A stretch of 64,000 nt of DNA from Candidatus Fimenecus excrementigallinarum (GTDB taxonomy: Bacteria; Bacillota; Clostridia; Oscillospirales; Acutalibacteraceae). Where the stretch lies: contig DVMW01000028.1 of NCBI GenBank assembly GCA_018714805.1, positions 1-64,000 on the forward strand, read 5' to 3'. Of this stretch, positions 9,427 to 17,190 are shown piece by piece. Each line of letters opens with the position of its first letter. Position 1 is the stretch's first letter. A program made the position numbers and the translations under genes. The notes under the pieces were generated by a model. The model saw only the letters and a list, made by a program, of their open reading frames with translations, had not been told where the DNA came from and did not search any database.

Positions 9427-9873
9427 ATGAAACTGCATGAACTTTCCCCCGCAGCGGGCTCGAGAAAAGCCTCCAAGCGGATTGGCCGCGGCGCCGCCTC
9501 CGGGCAGGGCAAGACCGCCGGCAAGGGCCACAAGGGCCAGAAGGCCCGCGCGGGCCGCGGGATGCGCCCGGGCTTTGAGGGCGGCCAGATGCCGCTGCAG
9601 CGCCGGGTCCCGAAGCGCGGTTTCCACAACATTTTCGCAAAAGAGATTGCGTCCGTCAACGTTTCCGCGCTCGAGCGCGTGTTCGCGGACGGCGACGCCG
9701 TCACGGTAGAGGCGCTCGTCGAAAAGGGCCTTGTCAAAAAGGTCGGCGACGGCGTGAAAATCCTCGGCAACGGGGACCTCACCAAGAAGCTGAACGTCAC
9801 GGCGCACGCCTTTTCGAAGGCCGCAAAGGAGAAGATTGAAGCCGCCGGCGGAAAGGCTGAGGTGATCGGCTGA
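9427..9873 (+). CDS. rplO: 50S ribosomal protein L15
   Basis: L15 (148 residues) is a late 50S assembly protein. Its long glycine- and arginine-rich N-terminus ([20 protein letters not shown]) threads through rRNA. The end of the frame shares one base with secY (TGATG), so ribosomal protein and translocon synthesis are coupled. Confidence 0.97.
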   Translation: MKLHELSPAAGSRKASKRIGRGAASGQGKTAGKGHKGQKARAGRGMRPGFEGGQMPLQRRVPKRGFHNIFAKEIASVNVSALERVFADGDAVTVEALVEKGLVKKVGDGVKILGNGDLTKKLNVTAHAFSKAAKEKIEAAGGKAEVIG

Positions 9874-11204
9874 TGCTGCAGACCTTCGTAAACGCCTGGA
9901 AAATCGCCGATTTGCGCAAGAAGATGCTCTACACCGCGCTTATCATCCTGATTTTCCGTATCGGCGCCGCGCTCCCCGTTCCCTTTACGGACCTCGCGGA
10001 CGGTCTCATCACCGACCCCGACGCCAACAACTTCATGGCTTACCTGAGCATGATGACCGGCGACGCGTTCAACTACGGGACGCTGTTCGCCATGTCCATC
10101 ACGCCCTACATCAACGCCTCCATCATCATCCAGCTGCTGACCGTCGCCATCCCGGCGCTGGAGCGGCTGGCGAAGGAGGGCGAAGAGGGCCGCAAGAAGC
10201 TGTCCGCCATTACCCGCTACAGCGCGGTGGCGCTTGCCGCCCTGCAAAGCACGGCGTACTACTTCTTCATCCGCGCGCAGGGCTATCTGTCGGTTTCGGC
10301 CGACGGCGCCGCGTACACCGGCTTCTTCGCCGTGTTCCAGGCGCTGGTCGTCATCCTCTGCTACACCGCGGGCGCCACGCTGCTGATGTGGCTCGGCGAG
10401 CAGATTAACGAAAAGGGCATCGGCAACGGCATTTCCATCATCCTGTTTGCCGGCATCGTCTCGCGTATGCCCACCACGCTTTACAACCTCTGGTCCTACG
10501 TCAACCGCGGCGGCGCGTACATCCCGCTGGCGATTATCGCCATCGTTTCGATGCTTTTGATGATTGCCTTCATTGTGTGGATGGACAACGCCGAGCGGCG
10601 CATCCCCGTCCAGTACGCAAAGCGCGTCGTCGGGCGGAAAATGTACGGCGGCCAGAACACGCACATCCCGATTAAGGTCAATATGTGCGGCGTGCTCCCG
10701 GTCATTTTCGCGTCGTCTATCCTGTCGCTGCCGCCCACCATCCAGATGTTCGTGACGCTCAACCCCGACGAAAGCGGCTGGGACGCGTTCTGGCAGGGCT
10801 TCTTCAACATCTTCCAGACCACGCACTGGGCGTACGTCATCATGTACTTCCTGCTTATCATCTTCTTCGCCTATTTCTATGCGGCCATCCAGTATAACCC
10901 GATTGAAATGGCGAACAACATCCGCCGCAACAGCGGCGCGATTCCGGGTATCCGCCCCGGCAAGCCCACGTCGGACTACATCGCGAAGATTCTGCACAAG
11001 ATTACGCTTCTCGGTGCGCTTCTGCTGTCGGTCGTGGCGCTGTACCCGCTTCTGTTCTCGCAGATTACGGCGCTGTTTGACAAGCAGGTCAACCTGACCA
11101 TGGGCGGCACGTCCGTCATCATTATGGTCGGCGTTGCGCTGGAAACGGTCAAGCAGCTCGAGAGCCAGATGATGATGCGCCACTACAAGGGCTTCCTGGA
11201 TTAA
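9873..11204 (+). CDS. secY: Preprotein translocase subunit SecY
   Basis: SecY (443 residues) is the protein-conducting channel of the inner membrane and works with SecE (55231-55656) and SecA. Ten hydrophobic segments can be traced. GIGNGISIILFAGIVSR and the TM10-C-tail LLIMVG/VALETVKQLESQ regions are conserved. It overlaps rplO by one base and is followed 16 bases later by adk, the standard spc-operon order. Confidence 0.97.
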   Translation: MLQTFVNAWKIADLRKKMLYTALIILIFRIGAALPVPFTDLADGLITDPDANNFMAYLSMMTGDAFNYGTLFAMSITPYINASIIIQLLTVAIPALERLAKEGEEGRKKLSAITRYSAVALAALQSTAYYFFIRAQGYLSVSADGAAYTGFFAVFQALVVILCYTAGATLLMWLGEQINEKGIGNGISIILFAGIVSRMPTTLYNLWSYVNRGGAYIPLAIIAIVSMLLMIAFIVWMDNAERRIPVQYAKRVVGRKMYGGQNTHIPIKVNMCGVLPVIFASSILSLPPTIQMFVTLNPDESGWDAFWQGFFNIFQTTHWAYVIMYFLLIIFFAYFYAAIQYNPIEMANNIRRNSGAIPGIRPGKPTSDYIAKILHKITLLGALLLSVVALYPLLFSQITALFDKQVNLTMGGTSVIIMVGVALETVKQLESQMMMRHYKGFLD

Positions 11205-11220
11205 GAAAGGACGGCACTTT

Positions 11221-11853
11221 ATGAACCTAATCTTACTCGGCGCGCCGGGCGCGGGCAAGGGCACGCAGGCGGAAAAAATCTGCGAAAAGCTCTCCATCCC
11301 GGCCATCTCGACGGGCAATATGCTGCGCGAAGCGATGGCGAACGGCACCGAAATGGGGCTTAAAGCTAAATCCTTCATCGACGCGGGCAAGCTTGTCCCC
11401 GACGAGGTCGTTATCGGCATTATCCGCGAGCGCCTGCAGGCGGCGGACTGCAAAAACGGCTTCATCCTCGACGGCTTCCCCCGCACCATCCCGCAGGCCG
11501 AGGCGCTCGACGAAATGGGCGTGCGCATCGACCGCGTCATCGACATCGAAGTATCCAACGAAAAGATTGCCGCCCGCCTTTCCGGCAGACGCGTATGCTT
11601 AAAGTGCGGCGCAACCTACCACGTCGAATACAAGGCGCCGAAGACCGAGGGCGTTTGCGACGCCTGCGGCGATACGCTCGTCCAGCGCAAGGACGATATG
11701 CCCGAAACCGTGCTCGACCGGCTCAAGACCTATCATGAGCAGACCGAGCCGCTGAAGGACTACTACGCCGCAAAGGGCATTTTGCGCGTTGTAGAAGGGC
11801 AGGAGGCGGTCGCCGACACGACCGCGCGCACCATGCAGGCGCTGGAGGATTAA
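11221..11853 (+). CDS. adk: Adenylate kinase, zinc-lid type
   Basis: It interconverts ATP + AMP and 2 ADP in the cytoplasm. The 210 residues contain the P-loop GAPGAGKGTQ at 7-16, the DGFPRT AMP-site motif, and a long lid with four cysteines at C126, C129, C146 and C149. Those cysteines mark the zinc-binding form common in Firmicutes. The start follows AAAGGA. The next gene, map, begins five bases downstream. Confidence 0.97.
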   Translation: MNLILLGAPGAGKGTQAEKICEKLSIPAISTGNMLREAMANGTEMGLKAKSFIDAGKLVPDEVVIGIIRERLQAADCKNGFILDGFPRTIPQAEALDEMGVRIDRVIDIEVSNEKIAARLSGRRVCLKCGATYHVEYKAPKTEGVCDACGDTLVQRKDDMPETVLDRLKTYHEQTEPLKDYYAAKGILRVVEGQEAVADTTARTMQALED

Positions 11854-11858
11854 GCGAA

Positions 11859-12608
11859 ATGATTGTGCTGAAAACGGCACGGGAATTGGAGCTTATCCGC
11901 AAGGCCTGCATCATCTCCGCGCAAGCGCTGCAAGTAGCGGGCGAAGCGGTCAAGCCGGGGGTCACGACCTACGAAATTGACCGCATCGCCTACGAGTTCA
12001 TCAAGAAGCAGGGCGCAGAGCCAAACTTCCTGCACTTGTACGGCTTCCCCGCTACCGCGTGCATTTCCATAAATGACGAGGTCATTCACGGCATTCCAAG
12101 CAAAAAGCGCGTCGTCCGCGAGGGCGACATCGTCAGCATCGACCTTGGCGCCAAGGTGGACGGATACAACGGCGACAACGCCGCCACTTTCGCTGCGGGG
12201 CAGATATCCCCCGAGGCGAAGCGGCTGTGCGACACGACCGAGGAGAGCCTGTACAAGGGCATCGAGGCGGCGGTCGCGGGCGGCAGGCTCGGCGATATCG
12301 GTTCGGCGGTGCAGACCTATTGCGAGGAACGCGGCTACGGCGTCGTCCGGGAATATACCGGGCACGGCGTCGGCGCCAAGCTGCATGAAGACCCCAGCGT
12401 ACCGAATTTCGGCACCCCCGGACGGGGCGTGCGCCTGCTGCCGGGCATGGTGATTGCCATTGAACCCATGATTAACGCGGGGGACAAGGCAATCCGGCAA
12501 ATGCCCGACGGCTGGACGGTCAAGACCCGGGACGGTTCGCTGTCCGCCCATTTCGAGCATACCGTTGCGATAACCGCGAACGGGCCCGTGATTCTGACCA
12601 GGGCCTGA
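11859..12608 (+). CDS. map: Methionine aminopeptidase, type I
   Basis: It removes the initiator methionine from nascent proteins. The 249 residues carry the five metal ligands of the pita-bread fold: two aspartates in SIDLGAKVDGYNGD, the histidine in GHGVGAKLHEDP, and the glutamates in AIEPMINAG and FEHTVAI. No N-terminal zinc finger is present. A clear ribosome binding site is missing, so translation is probably coupled to adk, five bases upstream. Confidence 0.96.
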   Translation: MIVLKTARELELIRKACIISAQALQVAGEAVKPGVTTYEIDRIAYEFIKKQGAEPNFLHLYGFPATACISINDEVIHGIPSKKRVVREGDIVSIDLGAKVDGYNGDNAATFAAGQISPEAKRLCDTTEESLYKGIEAAVAGGRLGDIGSAVQTYCEERGYGVVREYTGHGVGAKLHEDPSVPNFGTPGRGVRLLPGMVIAIEPMINAGDKAIRQMPDGWTVKTRDGSLSAHFEHTVAITANGPVILTRA

Positions 12609-12622
12609 CGGGAGGAGCGGGT

Positions 12623-12901
12623 ATGACGGAATGGAAACGGGGCCAGGTCGTCCGCGCCACGCGCGGACGCGAAGCCGGACGGCTTTTGTGCGTCGTCGGC
12701 ACGGCACAGACCCATGTGCTCGTCTGCGACGGCCGGGAACGTCCGCTTTCCCGTCCCAAGGCAAAAAATCCGAAGCATCTCGAACCGCTCGCGCGGCTGC
12801 TTAGTGCGGAAGAGATGCGGTCCGACCGGGCGCTCAAGCAAACGTTGAAGAAGATTTCGGAGGCGAAAGCGAATGTCGAAGCAGGACATGATCGAAATTG
12901 A
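12623..12901 (+). CDS. KOW-domain RNA-binding protein (L14e-like)
   Basis: A 92-residue protein with a KOW-type start ([20 protein letters not shown], residues 6-25). It occupies the map-infA gap where many Clostridia carry a KOW protein related to eukaryotic/archaeal L14e. A role on the ribosome is assumed from position and is not shown. Its last 29 bases overlap infA, whose ribosome binding site lies inside this gene, suggesting coupled translation. Confidence 0.85.
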   Translation: MTEWKRGQVVRATRGREAGRLLCVVGTAQTHVLVCDGRERPLSRPKAKNPKHLEPLARLLSAEEMRSDRALKQTLKKISEAKANVEAGHDRN

Positions 12902-13091
12902 AGGTACGGTCGTCGAAGCGCTGCCCAACGCACAGTTCCAGGTGCAGCTCGAAAACGGTCATCAAATTTTAGCCCATATTTCCGGCAAGCTGCGCATGAA
13001 CTACATCCGCATCCTGCCGGGCGACAAAGTGACGGTCGAAATGTCGCCATATGACCTCACGCGCGGGCGCATTACATGGCGAACCAAGTAA
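12873..13091 (+). CDS. infA: Translation initiation factor IF-1
   Basis: IF-1 (72 residues) is an S1-type OB-fold protein that blocks the A site during initiation. [20 protein letters not shown] and the C-terminal [19 protein letters not shown] are near-universal. It starts inside the preceding KOW gene with a CGGAGG site. Confidence 0.97.
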   Translation: MSKQDMIEIEGTVVEALPNAQFQVQLENGHQILAHISGKLRMNYIRILPGDKVTVEMSPYDLTRGRITWRTK

Positions 13092-13128
13092 AAGCCGCCA
13101 GGGCTTATGACTTAAAGGAGGTAACACA

Positions 13129-13242
13129 ATGAAAGTCAGACCTTCTGTGAAAAAGATTTGTGAAAAGTGCAAAATCATCAAGCGCAAGGGCAAGGTTATG
13201 GTGATTTGCGAAAATCCGAAGCACAAGCAGCGCCAGGGTTAA
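13129..13242 (+). CDS. rpmJ: 50S ribosomal protein L36
   Basis: A 37-residue frame beginning [15 protein letters not shown]. Zinc ligands are C11, C14 and C27, with H32 completing the CCCH set of the zinc-type L36. AAAGGAGG is 8 bases upstream. It lies in its usual place between infA and rpsM. Confidence 0.97.
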   Translation: MKVRPSVKKICEKCKIIKRKGKVMVICENPKHKQRQG

Positions 13243-13252
13243 GGGCTGTTTT

Positions 13253-13283
13253 GTATCGTTGTTAAAGATCTAAACAACGATAC
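13253..13283 (+). other. 11-bp perfect hairpin between rpmJ and rpsM
   Basis: GTATCGTTGTT (13253-13263) pairs perfectly with AACAACGATAC (13273-13283) around a nine-base loop. No T run follows, so it is not an ordinary terminator. It may be a processing site or a protein-binding leader for the alpha segment. Function is inferred only from placement. Confidence 0.6.
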
Positions 13284-13344
13284 GTGCGTTTTCACAAACC
13301 GGCACAAAACGGTTTTCCGCATTATAATGGAGGTGCAACACCAC

Positions 13345-13713
13345 ATGGCACGTATTTCAGGCGTGGATTTACCGAGAGACAAGCGGGTCGAAATCGGCCT
13401 TACGTACATCTACGGTATCGGCAGAAAAACGGCAAGCGACATCATCGCCGCGACCGGGGTCAATCCCGACACCCGCGTCAAGGACCTGACCGAAGAGGAC
13501 GTCGCAAAACTTCGTGAGTACATCGACCACAACGTTAAGGTGGAGGGCGACCTGCGCCGCGACGTGGCGTTCGACATCAAGCGTTTGATTGAAATCGGCA
13601 GCTACCGCGGCACACGGCACCGCAAGGGGCTCCCTGTGCGCGGCCAGACTTCCAAGAACAACGCGCGCACCCGCAAAGGGCCGAAGAAGACCATCGCGAA
13701 CAAGAAGAAATAA
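13345..13713 (+). CDS. rpsM: 30S ribosomal protein S13
   Basis: S13 (122 residues) bridges to the 50S subunit and contacts P-site t[29 protein letters not shown] is the family N-terminus, which sets the start; an in-frame ATG 18 bases upstream overlaps the GGAGGTG site. [14 protein letters not shown] near the C-terminus is the signature. Confidence 0.96.
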   Translation: MARISGVDLPRDKRVEIGLTYIYGIGRKTASDIIAATGVNPDTRVKDLTEEDVAKLREYIDHNVKVEGDLRRDVAFDIKRLIEIGSYRGTRHRKGLPVRGQTSKNNARTRKGPKKTIANKKK

Positions 13714-13728
13714 GGGAGGGCTTCGTAC

Positions 13729-14127
13729 ATGGCTACTGCTAAAAAAGGCGCAACCACGCGCCGCCGCCGCGAGCGCAAGAACATCGACCGCGGCGCCGCG
13801 CACATCCAATCGACCTTCAACAATACCATCGTCACCATCACCGACGTGCAGGGCAACGCCGTTTCGTGGGCTTCCGCCGGCGAAATGGGCTTCCGCGGCT
13901 CGAAAAAGTCCACGCCCTTTGCGGCGCAGACCGCTGCCGAGACCGCAGCGAAGATTGCCATCGAGCACGGCATGAAGACCGTCGAGGTTTTCGTCAAGGG
14001 CCCGGGCTCGGGACGGGAAGCCGCCATCCGCGCGCTGCAGACCGCGGGGCTTGAGGTCACGATGATTAAGGACGTCACGCCGATTCCGCACAACGGCTGC
14101 CGCCCGCCCAAAAGAAGAAGAGTCTGA
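13729..14127 (+). CDS. rpsK: 30S ribosomal protein S11
   Basis: S11 (132 residues) lies on the platform next to the anti-Shine-Dalgarno region. The conserved [17 protein letters not shown] segment and the C-terminal [18 protein letters not shown] end are intact. The sequence contains STPFAAQ and the GPGSGRE turn. AGGGAGGG precedes it. Confidence 0.97.
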   Translation: MATAKKGATTRRRRERKNIDRGAAHIQSTFNNTIVTITDVQGNAVSWASAGEMGFRGSKKSTPFAAQTAAETAAKIAIEHGMKTVEVFVKGPGSGREAAIRALQTAGLEVTMIKDVTPIPHNGCRPPKRRRV

Positions 14128-14145
14128 GTTTCGGAGGTGCATGTT

Positions 14146-14772
14146 ATGGCAAGATATACAGGCGCGGTTTGCAAGCTTTGCCGCCGCGAAGGCAAAAAGC
14201 TCTTCCTCAAAGGGGAGCGCTGCTATACCAACAAATGTGCGCTCGACCGCCGCAGCTACGCCCCCGGCCAGCACGGCCAGGGCCGTAAAAAGACGTCGGA
14301 ATACGGCTTGCAGCTTCGCGCGAAGCAGCAGGCGCGCCGCTTCTACGGCATCGGCGAGGGCCAGTTCCACAAGTATTTCCTGATGGCGGAGCGCCGCCAG
14401 GGCATGACGGGCGAAAACCTGCTGCGCATCTGCGAAAGCCGGCTCGACAACGTCGTGTACCTGCTCGGCTGGGCGTCCTCGCGCGCCGAGGCGCGCCAGC
14501 TCGTGACGCACGGCCACTATCTCGTCAACGGCCGCCGCGTCAACATCCCGTCGTATCTGCTCAAGGCCGGCGACGAGGTCGCCATTTGCCAGAAGAGCCG
14601 CGACAGCGAAAAAATCAAGGCGGTGCTCGAGGCCAACGGCGCGCGCCCTGTGCCCGAGTGGCTCGACAAGAACGCGGAAAGCTGCAGCGCCAAGGTCGTC
14701 AAGCTGCCCGACCGCGAGCAGATTGAAGTGCCCGTCGAAGAACATCTTATCGTCGAGTTCTATTCGAAATAA
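14146..14772 (+). CDS. rpsD: 30S ribosomal protein S4, zinc type
   Basis: S4 (208 residues) nucleates 30S assembly and is an autogenous repressor in several bacteria. The zinc ligands C9, C12, C26 and C31 are present, followed by the [15 protein letters not shown] loop. The S4 RNA-binding domain spans roughly residues 95-160 ([27 protein letters not shown]). The ATG is placed by CGGAGGTG; the in-frame GTG nine bases earlier is part of that site. Confidence 0.96.
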   Translation: MARYTGAVCKLCRREGKKLFLKGERCYTNKCALDRRSYAPGQHGQGRKKTSEYGLQLRAKQQARRFYGIGEGQFHKYFLMAERRQGMTGENLLRICESRLDNVVYLLGWASSRAEARQLVTHGHYLVNGRRVNIPSYLLKAGDEVAICQKSRDSEKIKAVLEANGARPVPEWLDKNAESCSAKVVKLPDREQIEVPVEEHLIVEFYSK

Positions 14773-14806
14773 CGCCTGACGCGTCAACACGAAACCGAAG
14801 AGCCAT

Positions 14807-14825
14807 GTTCGGGTCAATCCCGAAC
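14807..14825 (+). other. Small hairpin in the rpsD-rpoA gap
   Basis: GTTCGGG and CCCGAAC pair around a five-base loop 21 bases before the rpoA start. A GACGCGTC palindrome lies just upstream. This 74-base gap is longer than most in the operon. A role in S4 feedback or mRNA processing is possible but unproven. Confidence 0.45.
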
Positions 14826-14846
14826 CCAACGATAGGAGGGTTTTGA

Positions 14847-15797
14847 ATGATAGGCATTGACAAGCCCAGCGTGGATGTGGTGGAGCTGACCGAGGACGGT
14901 ACCTACGGCAAATTTACCATGGAACCCCTCGAGCGCGGCTACGGCACGACGATTGGCAACTCCCTGCGCCGCGTGCTGCTGTCCTCGCTGCCCGGCTACG
15001 CCATCACGTCCGTCAAGATTGACGGCGTGCTGCACGAGTTTTCCACCGTCCCCGGCGTCAAAGAGGACGTCACCGAGATTGTGCTGAACTTAAAAGGCGT
15101 GATTCTCAAAATTCAGGGCGACGGTCCCAAGACGCTGTATGTCGAGGCCGCCGGCAAGTGCGAGGTCACGGCGGGCGACATCAAAACGGATTCCGAGGTG
15201 GAAATCCTCAACCCCGAGCACCACATCGCGACGCTTTCCGACGGCGCGACGCTCAACATGGAGCTGACCGCAGACCGCGGGCGCGGCTATGTGTCCGCCG
15301 AGCGCAACAAGCAAATGATGCAGCCGGTCATCGGCGTCATCTCCATCGATTCCATTTACACCCCCGTGCTGAAGGTCAACTACACGGTCGAAAACACCCG
15401 TGTCGGCCAGATTACCGACTACGACAAGCTCACGCTCGAGGCGTGGACGGACGGCACCATCTCCGCGAAGGAGGCCGTTTCCCTCGGCGCCAAGATTCTC
15501 AACGAGCACCTGAACCTCTTCGTCGAACTGTCCGACGAGGCGGGCAACACCGAGGTTATGGTCGTCAAGGACGACGACGCCAAGGAAAAGGCGCTCGAAA
15601 TGACGATTGAAGAGCTGGATTTGTCCGTGCGGTCCTTTAACTGCCTCAAGCGCGCGGGCATCAACACGGTGGAAGATTTGATTAGCAAGTCCGAGGAGGA
15701 CATGATGAAGGTCCGCAACCTGGGCAGGAAGTCGCTCGAAGAAGTGATTGCCAAGCTCGAATCGCTGAACTTCACGCTCCGCAAGGACGACGAATAA
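14847..15797 (+). CDS. rpoA: RNA polymerase alpha subunit
   Basis: Alpha dimerises to start RNA polymerase assembly and binds UP elements and activators. The 316 residues comprise the N-terminal dimerisation domain (about 1-230, with [16 protein letters not shown] near 27-42) and the C-terminal domain (about 245-316) with the helix-hairpin-helix residues [17 protein letters not shown]. Standard length, with an AGGAGGG site. Confidence 0.97.
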   Translation: MIGIDKPSVDVVELTEDGTYGKFTMEPLERGYGTTIGNSLRRVLLSSLPGYAITSVKIDGVLHEFSTVPGVKEDVTEIVLNLKGVILKIQGDGPKTLYVEAAGKCEVTAGDIKTDSEVEILNPEHHIATLSDGATLNMELTADRGRGYVSAERNKQMMQPVIGVISIDSIYTPVLKVNYTVENTRVGQITDYDKLTLEAWTDGTISAKEAVSLGAKILNEHLNLFVELSDEAGNTEVMVVKDDDAKEKALEMTIEELDLSVRSFNCLKRAGINTVEDLISKSEEDMMKVRNLGRKSLEEVIAKLESLNFTLRKDDE

Positions 15798-15814
15798 GAA
15801 AAGGAGTGATTTAG

Positions 15815-16375
15815 ATGCCCGGAACCAGAAAGCTCGGCCGAACCACCGACCACCGGAAGGCGATGCTGCGCGGCATGGTGACCTACCTGCTTGAAAACGG
15901 CAGGGTCGAGACCACCGTGACCAGGGCGAAGGAAGTCCGCGCCATGGCGGAAAAAATGATTACCGTCGCGAAGGACAATACCCTGCACGCAAAGCGGCAG
16001 GCGTTTGCGTATATCACCAAGGACTCGGTCGTCAAAAAGCTGTTTGACGAAATCGCGCCGAAGTATGCCGGCGTAAACGGTGGGTATACGCGCATTGTAA
16101 AGACGGGCACGCGCCGCGGCGACGCCGCCGAGATGTGCATCATCGAGCTCGTCACCAAGGAAGAGGAAGCCCCCGCGAAGAAGCCGGCGCGCCGCACGCG
16201 CCGCACGAGCGCAAAGCCCGCCGCGAAAGCGGAGGAGAAGGCCGCGCCGAAGGCGGAGGAAAAGGCCGAAGCGAAGGCCGAGGAAGCGAAGCCCGCCGAA
16301 GCCGCCGAAGCTGCCGAAGCGAAAGCCGCGGAAGCCCCGGCCGAAGAAGCGAAAGCGGAGGACGCGGCGGAATAA
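15815..16375 (+). CDS. rplQ: 50S ribosomal protein L17 with long acidic/alanine tail
   Basis: The first ~113 residues are a normal L17 ([19 protein letters not shown] at the start), which lies near the tunnel exit. Another ~73 residues follow, made almost only of A, E, K and P in repeats of the type [16 protein letters not shown]. Most bacterial L17 proteins stop near 115-130 residues, so the tail is an extension likely to be disordered. Last gene of the superoperon, followed by a strong terminator. Confidence 0.95.
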   Translation: MPGTRKLGRTTDHRKAMLRGMVTYLLENGRVETTVTRAKEVRAMAEKMITVAKDNTLHAKRQAFAYITKDSVVKKLFDEIAPKYAGVNGGYTRIVKTGTRRGDAAEMCIIELVTKEEEAPAKKPARRTRRTSAKPAAKAEEKAAPKAEEKAEAKAEEAKPAEAAEAAEAKAAEAPAEEAKAEDAAE

Positions 16376-16404
16376 GCCGGCCCGTTTCGCAATATGCACA
16401 CAGA

Positions 16405-16433
16405 CCCCGCTGCCCCAGGGCAGCGGGGTTTTT
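16405..16433 (+). terminator. Terminator of the S10-spc-alpha superoperon
   Basis: CCCCGCTGCC pairs with GGCAGCGGGG across a short loop and is followed by five T. It lies 30 bases after rplQ. Confidence 0.9.
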
Positions 16434-16518
16434 GCGTGCGGGGGATGGGGCATCAAACGGTTCCCGGCGGTGCTGGAAACGGAAAATGCAACGAACCGTA
16501 GGGCGGGGGCTTGCCCTG

Positions 16519-16855
16519 TCAGAATTCAGAATTCAGAAGTCAGACGTCAGACAAGCGTATACCAAAATCAGAAGTTACCCTTTGCCCCCTCTGACGAGGG
16601 GGCTGGCACGGTGGAGGAACGACACCGTGACTGGGGGAGAGACAAATCAGAACAAAACGGGCTTTACGCGCCGTTCTTGCGAACGGCGAGAAGGTTCTCT
16701 CCCTCCGTCAAAACGTCACTTCGTTCCGTTTTGCCACCTCCCTCGTCAGAGGGAGGAATAGTTGCATCTGACTTTCAGTTTTGTGGAACCCGTAGGGGCG
16801 GGACTCCGTGCCCGCCCCTACACAGTCCGACGCGGACACACGTCCCGGCTGTGCT
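16519..16855 (+). repeat. Composite hairpin-rich intergenic repeat (full copy)
   Basis: In order: TCAGAATTCAGA-type tandem units (16519-16552); hairpin GCCCCCTCTGACGAGGGGGC (16584-16603) with a following variable stem (CACGGTG 16607-16613, CACCGTG 16623-16629); TCTCTCCCTCCG, a variable stem (CAAAACG 16709-16715, CGTTTTG 16727-16733) and the CCTCCCTCGTCAGAGGGAGG hairpin near 16737-16756; then an 11-bp hairpin GTAGGGGCGGG/CCCGCCCCTAC (16792-16821) followed by the GTCCGACGCGGAC block. No coding potential is convincing. Confidence 0.8.
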
Positions 16856-16918
16856 AAAAACTGAAACGCATCACAGCCGAACGTGTGTGCCTGCGGTCTG
16901 TTCTTGGGGTCGGGGAAA

Positions 16919-16947
16919 TAAAACAGACCCCTTGCGGTCCGTTTTTT
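16919..16947 (+). terminator. Terminator-like hairpin upstream of the surface-protein promoter
   Basis: AAAACAGACC pairs with GGTCCGTTTT (one mismatch) over a CCTTGC loop and runs into a T tract. No upstream gene needs it, since rplQ already has its own terminator. It may insulate the next promoter or end a short RNA from the repeat. The stem shares the GTCTGTTTT word with 16972-16981 and the palindrome at 17149-17168. Confidence 0.55.
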
Positions 16948-17101
16948 CATAATGCCTGTTAAGCTTTTGACGGTCTGTTTTGCAACAAAAAAGCAGGAAC
17001 AGCAAACATTTGGACATATCCCCACACCAATAGAGAAAAATCCCAACTAATTTTAGCGAAATCAACAGATATTCCGTGGTATGTTTAGCCAAAATGACCG
17101 A

Positions 17102-17130
17102 TTGACGTTAAATTGACAAGGCGATATAAT
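17102..17130 (+). promoter_or_regulatory. Strong SigA-type promoter of the surface-protein gene
   Basis: TTGACG (17102-17107), a 17-nt spacer and a perfect TATAAT (17125-17130). It is among the best promoters in the window, in AT-rich DNA unlike its surroundings. Confidence 0.85.
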
Positions 17131-17148
17131 AGCGTTGTACGAATATGA

Positions 17149-17168
17149 GTCTGTTTTTAAAAACAGAC
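17149..17168. promoter_or_regulatory. 20-bp perfect palindrome, candidate operator
   Basis: GTCTGTTTTTAAAAACAGAC reads the same on both strands. It lies about 12 bases past the expected transcription start and just before the ribosome binding site. The half-site word GTCTGTTTT occurs again at 16973-16981, with AACAGAC at 16922-16928. A repressor site is the simplest reading; the regulator is unknown. Confidence 0.6.
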
Positions 17169-17190
17169 CGCATGAAAAGGAGAGAGAGAC

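Noticed and set aside
9318-11558. A 746-codon minus-strand frame across rpmD, rplO, secY and adk
   Set aside because: It covers four certain genes on the other strand; no start signals.
13323-13328. TATAAT just before rpsM as a promoter
   Set aside because: No acceptable -35 lies 16-18 bases upstream, and it abuts the ribosome binding site, so a transcript would have almost no leader. Chance in an AT-rich spot.
16135-16952. Open frames through the intergenic repeat after rplQ
   Set aside because: They read through hairpins and tandem units in several frames at once, with no start signal; repeat DNA, not genes.
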